From Lichenicoccus sp963693035 (GTDB lineage Bacteria > Pseudomonadota > Alphaproteobacteria > Acetobacterales > Acetobacteraceae), in contig CAXMMQ010000012.1 in assembly GCA_963693035.2 (NCBI GenBank), positions 59,205-123,204 on the forward strand: 64,000 nucleotides of DNA. Reading direction: 5' to 3'. The position numbers were made by a program, and so were the translations under genes. Under the pieces are notes generated by a model, which was not told the origin of the DNA, did no database searches, and saw only the letters and a program-made list of their open reading frames with translations. Shown here one piece after another: positions 1-8,328 of this stretch (its first letter is position 1; each line of letters begins with the position of its first letter).

Positions 1-711
1 CATTGGCGCCTGACGCTGTCCTCGAGCAGGCACCTGCCGGTTGCGGCCTTGCTGTCGCTGCCTGCCGTTGGTGTCGGCTGCTACGGGCTCGGCTGGTGGC
101 GGGTCGGCCGGTTCATCGAGAGCACGCAGGCTCCGGGGTCGGTTTCGTCGGCTTCGTTTCACCCCGATCACGCATGAGCGGGGCTGGCGGCAGATGCTGC
201 TGCCGCAGGCGTTCCGCGGGCTGGCGCAGCAGGTCGCGGTGGCACCCGCCGTGACGCTGACCCTGGGCGGATTGCCGGCGACACGGCTGCGGCATGCGTC
301 CGGGCTGTTCAACCTGATGCGCGACCTCGGCGGCGCGACCAGCATCGCCGCCTGCGGCACCATCCTGATTGATCGCACCAACCTGCATTTGCTGCGTCTG
401 GCCGAGCACCTCGCAGCCGCCAAACCGCCATGGTTCAGGTCCTGCAGGTCGCCGCCGGCGCGATACTGCCAGCTTCGCGGCGATACGTAATTCGGGGCGG
501 CGATGGCGCTGCGGCAGCTCCGGACGCTGACCGTGCGCGAGGCATAGACGCAGGCCTTCGCCGACGTCTTTCTGGCGATCGCGGTGTGTTTCGCCGTTGC
601 GGTCGTCGTGGTGCGGCTGATGCGTGGTGTCATCCCGGCCGGCCCAGCCTCCCCGGAGGCGGACCGAGCAGCCTCGGGCGCCGGCCGCCGCTGTCGCGCG
701 ATGACAGCATG
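1..711 (+). pseudogene. Decayed EmrA/EmrB-type multidrug efflux remnant
   Basis: Three disjoint reading frames read as pieces of one efflux locus. Frame 1 from base 1 gives a membrane segment followed by GRFIEST, which resembles the N-terminal anchor of EmrA/HlyD adaptors, and stops near 177. A second frame, about 160-430, reads QAFRGLAQ, then LPATRLRHASGLFNLMRDLG and DRTNLHLLRLAEHL, which is the C-terminal half of DHA2-family (EmrB/QacA) transporters. A third frame from about 502 reads ALRQLRTLTVREA, an in-frame TAG, then TQAFADVFLAIAVCFAV, the last helix of the same family, ending near 711. The adaptor start thus lies directly beside the transporter end, so most of both genes is missing. 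The left end lies outside the window. Product assignment is from remembered family motifs. Confidence 0.75.
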
Positions 712-725
712 AGGGCGGAACGACC

Positions 726-785
726 TTGTGCATCGCACAATTTCTCTTCCCAATCATCAGTATCGGGTTATATTGCACTGCACAA
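726..785 (+). promoter_or_regulatory. Palindromes upstream of the DUF1127 gene
   Basis: A perfect 15-bp palindrome TTGTGCATCGCACAA lies at 726-740. A second, imperfect copy of the half-site, TTGCACTGCACAA, lies at 773-785, just after a TATATT hexamer at 769-774 that could serve as a -10 element. The shared GCACAA half-site suggests one regulator binding twice around the promoter of the DUF1127 gene that starts at 809. The identity of the regulator is unknown. Confidence 0.4.
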
Positions 786-808
786 ACATGCTAACGGAGC
801 TTGCACCG

Positions 809-1039
809 ATGGCCACCCCCTCTATCGCCACCATGGACGTCACCGTCAGCCGCAGCGGCGGCCGCAGCACCGGACTGGTCGTCTCGCTGCTGGAGCGCGT
901 GCGCTCGTTTGGCCACCAGATCTCCGAGCAGAACCGCATCCGCATGGAGCTGGAAAGCTACAGCGACCGCCAGCTCGCCGACCTGGGTATCAGCCGCTCC
1001 GACATCCGCTCGATCGCTGAGCGCGAGGACCTGCGCTGA
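809..1039 (+). CDS. DUF1127 small protein
   Basis: A 76-residue protein. The C-terminal half carries the DUF1127 (YjiS-like) signature ELESYSDRQLADLGISRSDI, preceded by a short amphipathic stretch with RVRSFGHQISEQNRIRMEL. Members of this family are small arginine-rich proteins common in alphaproteobacteria; some have been linked to phosphate or carbon metabolism and to RNA turnover, but no role can be assigned here. ATG 809 is preferred over the in-frame ATG at 788 because GGAG at 796-799 is well spaced from it. It stands alone, and the palindromic sequence upstream suggests its own regulation. Confidence 0.85.
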   Translation: MATPSIATMDVTVSRSGGRSTGLVVSLLERVRSFGHQISEQNRIRMELESYSDRQLADLGISRSDIRSIAEREDLR

Positions 1040-1189
1040 TCCCGGCTACCCGGAGCCACCCCGGGGGGCAACTGGGGACTTGAGCCGATCGGCCGATGCT
1101 GCGCCAATTGCGTCTACGAACAGGTCCGCGGAGCGCATGCGGCAGTCGGCCGTAGCCGGGCCGGGGACCGTCTGGACGGGGCGGGCTCG

Positions 1190-1654
1190 ATGAAGATCAA
1201 GAACTTGGCTGGTGTCATGCTGGTCGGACTGGCAATGGCGGGCGGCAGGCCGGCACCCGCGCGGGCGCAGTTGCTCGACAACCTCAAGGGGACGGCTGGC
1301 AACTATGGCGGCCACTCGTCCGGCCTTGCCTCAGGCGGGGGCGGCCTGGGCGGCGGAATGGGCGGCATGTCGCTGCCGTCGGTGAACTCCGCCAGCAGCA
1401 GCAATATCGGCGGGGTGCTGCAGTACTGCATCCGCAACAAGTATCTCGGCGGCAGCCAAGCCAATTCGGTAAAGAGCGGGCTGATGGGCAAGCTGGGCGG
1501 CGAGACCAAGGACAGGCAGTTCGCCGCCGGCAATCGCGGCCAGCTCGAGACCGGGTCGGGACAGAGCTTCGGCCTCGGCGGCGGCGGCATCAAGGGCCGT
1601 GTTACCGACAAGGTGTGCGGCATGGTCCTGCAGCACGCCAAGTCGATGATCTAG
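1190..1654 (+). CDS. DUF2501 (YjjA-like) secreted protein
   Basis: A 154-residue protein with an N-terminal signal peptide (MKIKNLAGVMLVGLAMAGG, cleavage probably after PARA). A Gly/Ser-rich linker of roughly residues 40-70 follows. The conserved part contains IGGVLQYCIRNKYLGG and a later VCGMVLQHAK, giving two cysteines that could form a disulfide. This matches the DUF2501/YjjA family of periplasmic proteins of unknown function. Its stop codon overlaps the stop of the convergent gene at 1651, so neither gene has room for a separate terminator. Confidence 0.85.
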   Translation: MKIKNLAGVMLVGLAMAGGRPAPARAQLLDNLKGTAGNYGGHSSGLASGGGGLGGGMGGMSLPSVNSASSSNIGGVLQYCIRNKYLGGSQANSVKSGLMGKLGGETKDRQFAAGNRGQLETGSGQSFGLGGGGIKGRVTDKVCGMVLQHAKSMI

Positions 1655-2019
1655 AAATAGCTCCAGCTCACCGTCAGTGTGCCGTTGCTGAACATCTTGC
1701 GTTCGGCGCCGATCGAGACGGTTCCGCAGCGGGTGCGGAAATCGACGCTGCCGTGCTGCACCAGCAGCACGTGGTCGGCAAGGAGGGCGCCGTCGTCCTT
1801 GACCGAGATGATGTATTTGTCGAGGTCGCGATCGAACAGCCGGGCGCGGTCCAGCCGGACCACCAGGCCGCCCCCCGAGACGGTCTGGCCGGCACTGATT
1901 CCCTGGCTGTAGCTCTTGCCGTCGCAGGCGGCGGCATCCGTCGTCAGGCTGGCAAGGGCGGCGCAGACAACCGTCATCAATGCCACGACCGTGTTGGAAC
2001 CCTGGCGGCGGCCAGCCAT
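1651..2019 (-). CDS. Hypothetical secreted protein
   Basis: A 122-residue protein with an N-terminal hydrophobic signal (NTVVALMTVVCAALASL, cleavage probably near DAAA). Two cysteines remain in the mature part, near the new N-terminus and in FRTRCGTVS, consistent with one disulfide. The mature part looks beta-rich. I do not recognise a family. The ATG at 2019 is chosen over the upstream in-frame start because GGGAG precedes it at good spacing. It lies downstream of, and on the same strand as, the CDF transporter gene, 166 bases after that gene's stop, so co-transcription is possible. Confidence 0.6.
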   Translation of the reverse strand: MAGRRQGSNTVVALMTVVCAALASLTTDAAACDGKSYSQGISAGQTVSGGGLVVRLDRARLFDRDLDKYIISVKDDGALLADHVLLVQHGSVDFRTRCGTVSIGAERKMFSNGTLTVSWSYF

Positions 2020-2185
2020 GCGTGCATGCTCCCGTGCTGCTGTCGGCCAGTGCCGACGGAAACGAGTCTGCAACCGGTATGCCAGAGCTCAAGCTGTTGC
2101 CGCAGCAGGGCATCACCATACCTGCTCGCTGACGGCGAGGTGTGGACGACCATGAATTGGCGGCGGCCGCCAAGGCTTCGTGCGG

Positions 2186-3205
2186 TCAGACGCTGCCGGC
2201 GATTGCCAGGATACACCGCCCGTCAAGCTCCTGTTCGACCTGGAAGGTGGCATGGCCGATGCCGAAGCGGACCCGCAGGTCGGAGGCAGCCTGGCGCAGC
2301 ATCGCGTCGTCCACCTCCAGGCCCGGGCGTACCAGATGCGCGGTCAGTGCGGTCTCGGTGGTCGACATCCCCCAGATATGCAGGTCGTGCAGGTCCACCA
2401 CGCCCGGCAACTGCCGCAGGAAACCCTCGACGGCGATGCGGTCGATGCCCGGCGGCACCGCGTCCAGCGCCAGGTCGAGCGAGTGCCGCAGCACCGACCA
2501 GGTGCCGGCCACGATGACCGCGGCGAGCACCAGGCTGACCAGCGGGTCGAGCCAACGCCAGCCGGTCAGCCAGATCACCCCGCCCGCCGCGACCACGCCG
2601 GCTGCCAGCAGCGCGTCGGCGGCCATGTGCTGGAACGCGGCCCTGATGTTGAGGTCGCCCTTGCGGCCGCCGGCGAACATCAGGGCGGTGATGCCGTTCA
2701 CCGCGATCCCGATTGCCGCCACCACCATCACCGTCCCGCCCGCGACCGGCGCCGGGGCGAGCAGCAGGCGGCGCACCGCCTCCCAGGCGATCGCGCCGGT
2801 CACCACCAGCAGCACCACCGAGTTGCCGAGCGCCGACAGGATCGAGGAGCGGCGCAGCCCATACGTGTAGCGCGTGCTCGGCCGCCGGCGGCCGAGGCCC
2901 TGCGCGAGCCAGGCGGCGGCGAGCCCGAGCACGTCGCCGAGATTGTGTCCGGCATCGGCCAGCAGCGCCAGCGAGTGCGCGAGCAGCCCGGCCACCGCCT
3001 CGCCGCCGACATAGGCCGCGTTCAGCGCGATGCCGATCGCAAACGCCCGTCCGAAGCTTGCCGGCGCATGGCTGTGGCCGCCGGGACCATGGGCGTGCCC
3101 CGGGGCATGGGCATGCGTTCCGCCGCAGCCGTGGTCATCATGCCCGTGATCATGCTCGTGGTCATGGTCGTGATGCAGGTGCGTCTCGGAATGCAGGTGA
3201 GCCAT
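2186..3205 (-). CDS. CDF-family divalent metal cation exporter
   Basis: A 339-residue inner-membrane transporter of the cation diffusion facilitator family (CzcD/ZitB type), expected to export Zn(II) or similar ions by proton antiport. The first 50 or so residues form a histidine/aspartate-rich metal-buffering tail (HLHHDHDHEHDHGHDDH). The membrane domain holds the paired metal-site motifs: LADAGHNLGD in helix 2 and HMAADALLAAG in helix 5. A cytoplasmic C-terminal domain follows (DLHDLHIWGMS, typical of CDF dimerisation domains). The start at 3205 is placed directly before the His-rich tail; upstream codons look non-conserved. Divergent from the FAD oxidoreductase gene at 3314. Exact metal specificity cannot be read from the sequence. 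Confidence 0.9.
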   Translation of the reverse strand: MAHLHSETHLHHDHDHEHDHGHDDHGCGGTHAHAPGHAHGPGGHSHAPASFGRAFAIGIALNAAYVGGEAVAGLLAHSLALLADAGHNLGDVLGLAAAWLAQGLGRRRPSTRYTYGLRRSSILSALGNSVVLLVVTGAIAWEAVRRLLLAPAPVAGGTVMVVAAIGIAVNGITALMFAGGRKGDLNIRAAFQHMAADALLAAGVVAAGGVIWLTGWRWLDPLVSLVLAAVIVAGTWSVLRHSLDLALDAVPPGIDRIAVEGFLRQLPGVVDLHDLHIWGMSTTETALTAHLVRPGLEVDDAMLRQAASDLRVRFGIGHATFQVEQELDGRCILAIAGSV

Positions 3206-3313
3206 GGCCTCGCCGTCTGGAGCGTCCGCGATCCTAGCAAGCCGCGGGTGTCCTCTCCAGCGTTGCGGGATCCGCATCTGGCGAATGGCGGCCTTGCTGC
3301 GTAAGAGACCGGC

Positions 3314-4978
3314 ATGCTCAGGCTGAACGAGATCAAGCTGCCGCTCGACCATGCGCCGGATGCCTTGCAGCAGGCCGTGCTCGCCCACCTGCGGCTTGCC
3401 CCCGAGGCGCTGCGCAGCCTTTCGGTCGCCCGGCGTGGCTACGACGCCCGCAGGCGCGGCGCGATCAGCCTGGTCTACAGCGTCGATCTCGAGCTCTGCG
3501 ACGAGGCGGCGGTGCTGGCGGCGCATGCCCGGGACAGCCGTCTCGTGCGCACTCCCGATGTCGCCTACCGCCCGCTGACCCGGCCGGCGGCCAGTCCGGT
3601 GCGCCCGGTGGTGATCGGCACCGGGCCGTGCGGGCTGCTGGCGGCGCTGGTGCTGGCGCAGGCGGGGCTGCGTCCCATCATCCTCGAACGCGGCCGCATC
3701 GTGCGCCGTCGCACCGTCGACACCTTCGCCTTCTGGCGCCGCGGCGCGCTATCGCCGGAGAGCAACGTGCAGTTCGGTGAAGGCGGCGCCGGTACATTCT
3801 CGGACGGAAAGCTCTACAGCCAGATCAGTGACCCGAAGCATTACGGCCACAAGGTGCTGGAGGAGTTTGTCCGCGCCGGCGCACCCGAGGAGATCCTGGT
3901 GGTCGCGAAGCCACATATCGGCACCTTCCGGCTGGTCAGCATGGTCGAGCGCATGCGCGAGACGATCGAAACACTCGGCGGCGAGTACCGCTTCGAGACC
4001 CTTGTTGCCGGCTTTGCGATCGGCGCCGACCGACAGGGCGGCCGTCGGATCGAGGGGCTGCGGCTCGCGGACGGCAGCACGATCGAGACCACCTGCGTCG
4101 TGCTTGCCACCGGCCACAGCGCGCGCGACACCATGGTCGCGCTGCATGCAGCGGGCGTGGCCCTGCAGGCCAAGCCGCTTTCGATCGGGCTACGGATCGA
4201 GCATCCGCAGTCGCTGATCGACGCGGCGCGGTTCGGATCGCAGGCCGGCCATCCGCTGCTGGGGGCGGCCGACTACAAGCTGGTGCATCATGCCGGCAAC
4301 GGCCGTGGCGTGTACAGCTTCTGCATGTGTCCCGGCGGCACGGTGGTCGCCGCCGCCTCCGAGCCTGGCCGGGTGGTGACCAACGGCATGAGCCAGTATT
4401 CGCGGGCCGAGCGGAACGCCAATGCCGGCATCGTGGTCGGGCTGGTGCCGGAGGATTTCGGCGCGATCCCGGATCCGGACTTCGATCCGGACGGACCACT
4501 GGCCGGGATCGGCTTTCAGCGGCACTGGGAGGCGCGTGCCTTTGTCGCCGGCGGCGGCAACTACCATGCGCCGGCGCAGACGGTGGGCGACTTCCTCGCC
4601 GGCCGGCCGTCGGCTTCCTTGGGCGCAGTGACGCCTTCGTACAAGCCCGGCGTCACGCCGGGGGATCTCTCGAGTTGCCTGCCGGACTATGCGGTGCTGG
4701 CGATCCGCGAGGCGCTGCCGCAGTTCGGGCGGCGCCTGCGCGGGTTCGCGCTCTCCGATGCGGTGCTGACCGGCGTGGAGACCCGTACCTCCTCGCCGGT
4801 GCGGGTGCCGCGCGGTCCCGACGGCCAGAGCCTGAACGTCGCCGGCCTGTTCCCCGCCGGCGAAGGGGCCGGCTATGCCGGGGGCATCCTGTCTGCGGGG
4901 GTGGACGGCATCAGGGCGGCGGAGGCGGTCGTGGCGGCGCTGTCCCGAAACGAGGCTTCGGCATCGGCTCCGGTCTGA
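3314..4978 (+). CDS. FAD-dependent oxidoreductase (COG2509-like)
   Basis: A 554-residue flavoprotein. After an N-terminal domain of about 95 residues comes the dinucleotide-binding motif VIGTGPCGLLAALVLAQAG (roughly residues 98-116), then LERG, the second FAD strand. FGEGGAGTFSDGKLYSQI is highly characteristic of the uncharacterised FAD-dependent dehydrogenases of COG2509. A C-terminal GLFPAGEGAGYAGGILSAGVDGI supplies the terminal FAD-binding segment. No signal peptide; a cytoplasmic enzyme of unknown substrate. It stands alone between the CDF transporter (divergent) and the peptidase gene. Confidence 0.85.
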   Translation: MLRLNEIKLPLDHAPDALQQAVLAHLRLAPEALRSLSVARRGYDARRRGAISLVYSVDLELCDEAAVLAAHARDSRLVRTPDVAYRPLTRPAASPVRPVVIGTGPCGLLAALVLAQAGLRPIILERGRIVRRRTVDTFAFWRRGALSPESNVQFGEGGAGTFSDGKLYSQISDPKHYGHKVLEEFVRAGAPEEILVVAKPHIGTFRLVSMVERMRETIETLGGEYRFETLVAGFAIGADRQGGRRIEGLRLADGSTIETTCVVLATGHSARDTMVALHAAGVALQAKPLSIGLRIEHPQSLIDAARFGSQAGHPLLGAADYKLVHHAGNGRGVYSFCMCPGGTVVAAASEPGRVVTNGMSQYSRAERNANAGIVVGLVPEDFGAIPDPDFDPDGPLAGIGFQRHWEARAFVAGGGNYHAPAQTVGDFLAGRPSASLGAVTPSYKPGVTPGDLSSCLPDYAVLAIREALPQFGRRLRGFALSDAVLTGVETRTSSPVRVPRGPDGQSLNVAGLFPAGEGAGYAGGILSAGVDGIRAAEAVVAALSRNEASASAPV

Positions 4979-5098
4979 TCTGGAAAATCAGATTGGTTTC
5001 GGCCGCTAAACAAGTTTGTGATCCCGATTCCAGCACGGAACCTATCGGAAAAATTACATCCAGGCCAGGATCGCCCCGCTTTTTATCGGAATACAGAG

Positions 5099-7036
5099 AT
5101 GCAAAAACGAGACGTTTCGCGAGCGGCCGGACTGGCGGGGCTTGCCTGCCTGACGGTGGCGACGATAACGACCAGCGCCGCGGCCGCGACGGTCCGGATG
5201 CAGTCGGCGGTCGACCAGGCGCAGTCGGTCGGGTTCGACGTGATCCTGCCGCTTCGCGATCCGGCCGGCCTGGCGGCGCTGCTGAAGGCGCAGCACGACC
5301 AGACCTCGTCGCAGTTCCACCAGTGGATCACGCCTCAGCAGTTCGGCGAACGCTTCGGGCCGGATGCGGCGACGGTGGCGTCGGTCGCTGCCAGCCTGCG
5401 GGCGTTGGGTCTCGCGGTCGAGGTGCATTCGCGCAGCCTGCGCGTCACCGGCAGCGCGGCCGCCGTCAACAAGGCGCTGTCCACCAACCTGATGCACGGC
5501 ACCCTGCCGGATGGCCGTCCGCACATGGTGGCGTCGAGCGCCCCGACCCTGCCGGCGGACGTAAGTGCGGCGGGCGGCTTCGTGATCGATTTCGCCCGCG
5601 ACGTCCATCTGGCGCACACCTACGTTCGGCAGGTGCCCGGGACGAGGGTCGCGTTCGACGCGCCGATGAACCGGACCAGTACCACCGGAGGCTACTGGTA
5701 CAACGATCTCAAGCAGGCGTACCAGTATCCGTCCTACCAGACCAAGGTCACGGTGCGCGGAAAGACCCAGCGTCTTGACGGCACGGGGGTAACGATCGGG
5801 ATCCTGATGTCGAGCGACATCTTCGATAGCGACGTGAAGAAGCTGTTCGACCACGAGAACTTCAGCAAGAACGCCGGCACCGCCGATCCGACCCTGTACA
5901 AGCGGGTCTATGTGAACGGAGGCGCCACCACCGCCCAGGGCATCGCCAACGGCTCGATCGACGAGGCGTCACTGGATGTCGAGGAGAGCATTACCGGCGC
6001 GCCCGGTGCTCATGTCGTGCTGTATGACATCCCGGATCTTGCCGACGACGACATCATTGCCGGCTACACCGCCATCGACGAGGCGAACGAGGCCGACGTG
6101 GTCAGCTCGTCGTTCGGCGGGTGCGAACTGGAATACACCGCGGCCTTCAATGGCGGGGTCGACATCACCGCGATCGTGCGAACCGAGCATGAGCTGTTCG
6201 AGCAGGGCAACGCCCAGGGGATCAGCTTCCTCGCCAGTTCGGGCGACGAGGCCGGCCTGTCGTGCCCGACCGTCAGCTACTATCCCGACGGCACCAACGG
6301 GAACTTCATCCCGAGCGTCTCCGTGCCGGCAGCCGATACCAACGTGACAGCGGTCGGCGGCACCAACATGGTGACGAAACACACCGCTGGATCGCTGGAT
6401 TCGAGTTATGTCAGCGAGAATGCTTGGTCCGACCCGGAGATCCCGTACGACATCTACGGCCTCGGCGCGACTGTGTCCGGCGGCTACTGGGGGGCCGGCG
6501 GCGGCCTGAGCACGCTGTTCACGCGGCCGCTCTACCAGATCGCCAGCAACACCGGCACGCTGACCAGGCGAGCCATGCCGGATATCGGCATGCAGGTGGG
6601 TGGCTGCCCGGCCGGCATCTCGTCGCTGCCCTGCAACGGCGGCGACCAGGCGATCAACGGCAACGGCAACACCGACCGTTCCTACGTCATCACCGCCGTG
6701 AACGGCGCCTTCGAGGGGCTGATCGGCACCAGCATTGCATCACCCGAACTCGCAGGCGCGACGGCGCTGCTGGTCGAGCAGTATGGCCGCATGGGCAACC
6801 TGAACAACTACATCTACGCGGTGTCTGCAGTACAGGCACTTGCGGGCGGCAAGCCGAGCCAGCCCACCACCGTGTTCCACCGGGCCATCCCCGGCTATAA
6901 CGGGGTGGTCCCGAACGGCACCCTCGGCAACCTGTACAACTACACCAGCGGCGTCGGCACCCCGATGGTGTACCGCTATGTCGGCGCCCCCTACGCGACC
7001 CCGGCGGGCGTTCCCCAGACCGCCAGCAACCCGTAG
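5099..7036 (+). CDS. S53 family peptidase (sedolisin/kumamolisin-like), secreted
   Basis: A 645-residue preproprotein. The start at 5099 gives a signal peptide (GLAGLACLTVATITTSAAAA). A pro-kumamolisin activation domain spans roughly residues 35-190 (HQWITPQQFGERFGP is typical). The catalytic domain has the Glu-x3-Asp pair of the S53 triad in DEASLDVEE (Glu289, Asp293), the strand VVSSSFGGCE, and the serine in GTSIASPELAG (Ser545). These are acid-active endopeptidases, usually exported and self-processed, which fits an acid-tolerant organism. The longer frame from 5018 would bury the signal peptide. It precedes the Fur-box operon by about 70 bases, but nothing shows co-regulation. Confidence 0.88.
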   Translation: MQKRDVSRAAGLAGLACLTVATITTSAAAATVRMQSAVDQAQSVGFDVILPLRDPAGLAALLKAQHDQTSSQFHQWITPQQFGERFGPDAATVASVAASLRALGLAVEVHSRSLRVTGSAAAVNKALSTNLMHGTLPDGRPHMVASSAPTLPADVSAAGGFVIDFARDVHLAHTYVRQVPGTRVAFDAPMNRTSTTGGYWYNDLKQAYQYPSYQTKVTVRGKTQRLDGTGVTIGILMSSDIFDSDVKKLFDHENFSKNAGTADPTLYKRVYVNGGATTAQGIANGSIDEASLDVEESITGAPGAHVVLYDIPDLADDDIIAGYTAIDEANEADVVSSSFGGCELEYTAAFNGGVDITAIVRTEHELFEQGNAQGISFLASSGDEAGLSCPTVSYYPDGTNGNFIPSVSVPAADTNVTAVGGTNMVTKHTAGSLDSSYVSENAWSDPEIPYDIYGLGATVSGGYWGAGGGLSTLFTRPLYQIASNTGTLTRRAMPDIGMQVGGCPAGISSLPCNGGDQAINGNGNTDRSYVITAVNGAFEGLIGTSIASPELAGATALLVEQYGRMGNLNNYIYAVSAVQALAGGKPSQPTTVFHRAIPGYNGVVPNGTLGNLYNYTSGVGTPMVYRYVGAPYATPAGVPQTASNP

Positions 7037-7104
7037 GCCGCACTCCTCCGACCGCGCCCGCCTGGTCCCACAGGCGGGTGCTCGGCTTGACAACCTCGCC
7101 TGAA

Positions 7105-7123
7105 GATGAGAATGACTCTCATC
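7105..7123 (+). promoter_or_regulatory. Fur box upstream of the iron operon
   Basis: GATGAGAATGACTCTCATC is a 19-bp near-perfect inverted repeat that matches the classical Fur box. A TTGACA hexamer at 7087-7092 lies 12 bases upstream, so the box would cover the -10 region and block RNA polymerase when iron is plentiful. The downstream genes encode iron-uptake functions, which supports the assignment. Whether the cognate regulator is Fur, Mur or another metalloregulator cannot be decided from the site alone. Confidence 0.85.
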
Positions 7124-7166
7124 AGCATTCGCAATGGTGCAGTGCGATGCAGCGAGGGGCGCGTTC

Positions 7167-8309
7167 TTGACCATCCTGAGAGACCTGCGACCGGCCGCAC
7201 TGGTCCTGGTCCTGCTGACGCTGGCACCGGCCGGCAACGCCTCCGCCCTCGAGGCGGGCTCGGTGCTCGGTCGCCTGCATCACCATCGCCTGCTGAGCAC
7301 GACGGTGCCGGCCAACGGCGACCAGAACCCGTACGCCATCGTGGTGGCGGCAGTCAGCGCCGGCAGCGTGCACCAGGGCGACGTGCTGGTCGGCAACTTC
7401 AACAATTCCAGGAACCTGCAGGGCCTCGGCACCACCATCGTCGACTACCATCCGAACACCGGCGCGCTCTCGACCTTTGCGACGCTGCCGCGCCACCTGC
7501 CGGCGAGCGGCCCGCAATGTCCGGGCGGTGTCGGGCTGACCACCGCGATGACCATGCTCTCCAGTGGCAGCGTGATCGTCGGCTCGCTGCCGAGCGAGGA
7601 CGGCACCACCGCCACCAAGGGGCAGGGCTGCCTGCTGGTGCTCGACAGTTCGGGCCGGCTGGTGGACAGCATCACCGGGCCGCAGATCAACGGCCCCTGG
7701 GGCAACATGGCGGTGCGCGAGCATCCCGGCGGCGCCACCCTGTTCGTCAGCAATATTGGCTTTGCCGTCGGTGCCCCGGACGGCTCGCCGCCGGTGGTAC
7801 AGAAGGCGACCATCCTGCGCATCGAGCTCGCCTGCGCACCCGGCCAGGCGCCGCGCGTCACCGGGCAGGAGGTGGTGGCCGACGGGCTCGGCGAGCAGGC
7901 CGACAAGAGCGTGTTCATCATCGGCCCGACGGGCCTCGCACTCGATGCGGACGGCACGCTGTATGCGTCCGATGCGCTCGGCAACCGGATCATCGCCATC
8001 GACCAGGCGCTGACGCGAACCGCCAGCGCAGGGCAGGGGCGCGAGATCAGCCGCGACGGGCTGCTGAACCGTCCGCTCGCCCTGGTGCAGGCGCCGGGTG
8101 GCCATCTGCTGACCACCAACGGGTTGAACGGGCAGGTGGTCGAGATCGACCCGAAGGCCGGCCGCCAGATCGGCGCGCAATGGTTCGACAGCGACAAGGC
8201 GCAGTCGCCGCCCGGCAGCGGCGACCTGTTCGGAATCGCCGCAACCCCGGATGGCAGCGGCTTCTATTACGTCGAGGATGACGTAAACACGCTGCAACTC
8301 GCGAACTGA
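7167..8309 (+). CDS. Secreted NHL-type beta-propeller protein of the iron operon
   Basis: A 380-residue secreted protein, first gene after the Fur box. TTG 7167 is preferred to ATG 7134: a strong GAGGGG lies 7 bases before it, and it starts a clean signal peptide (LRPAALVLVLLTLAPAGNASA). The mature part has repeated beta-propeller blades, for example GPTGLALDADGTLYASDALGNR and LALVQAPGGHLLTTNGLNG, like NHL/SMP-30-type folds. No catalytic motif is evident. It lies 19 bases upstream of the DyP gene, so the two are very likely co-transcribed. A role in handling heme or ferric ligands in the periplasm is inferred only from context. Confidence 0.7.
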   Translation: MTILRDLRPAALVLVLLTLAPAGNASALEAGSVLGRLHHHRLLSTTVPANGDQNPYAIVVAAVSAGSVHQGDVLVGNFNNSRNLQGLGTTIVDYHPNTGALSTFATLPRHLPASGPQCPGGVGLTTAMTMLSSGSVIVGSLPSEDGTTATKGQGCLLVLDSSGRLVDSITGPQINGPWGNMAVREHPGGATLFVSNIGFAVGAPDGSPPVVQKATILRIELACAPGQAPRVTGQEVVADGLGEQADKSVFIIGPTGLALDADGTLYASDALGNRIIAIDQALTRTASAGQGREISRDGLLNRPLALVQAPGGHLLTTNGLNGQVVEIDPKAGRQIGAQWFDSDKAQSPPGSGDLFGIAATPDGSGFYYVEDDVNTLQLAN

Positions 8310-8328
8310 CGGACGCTGGATCGCCGAC

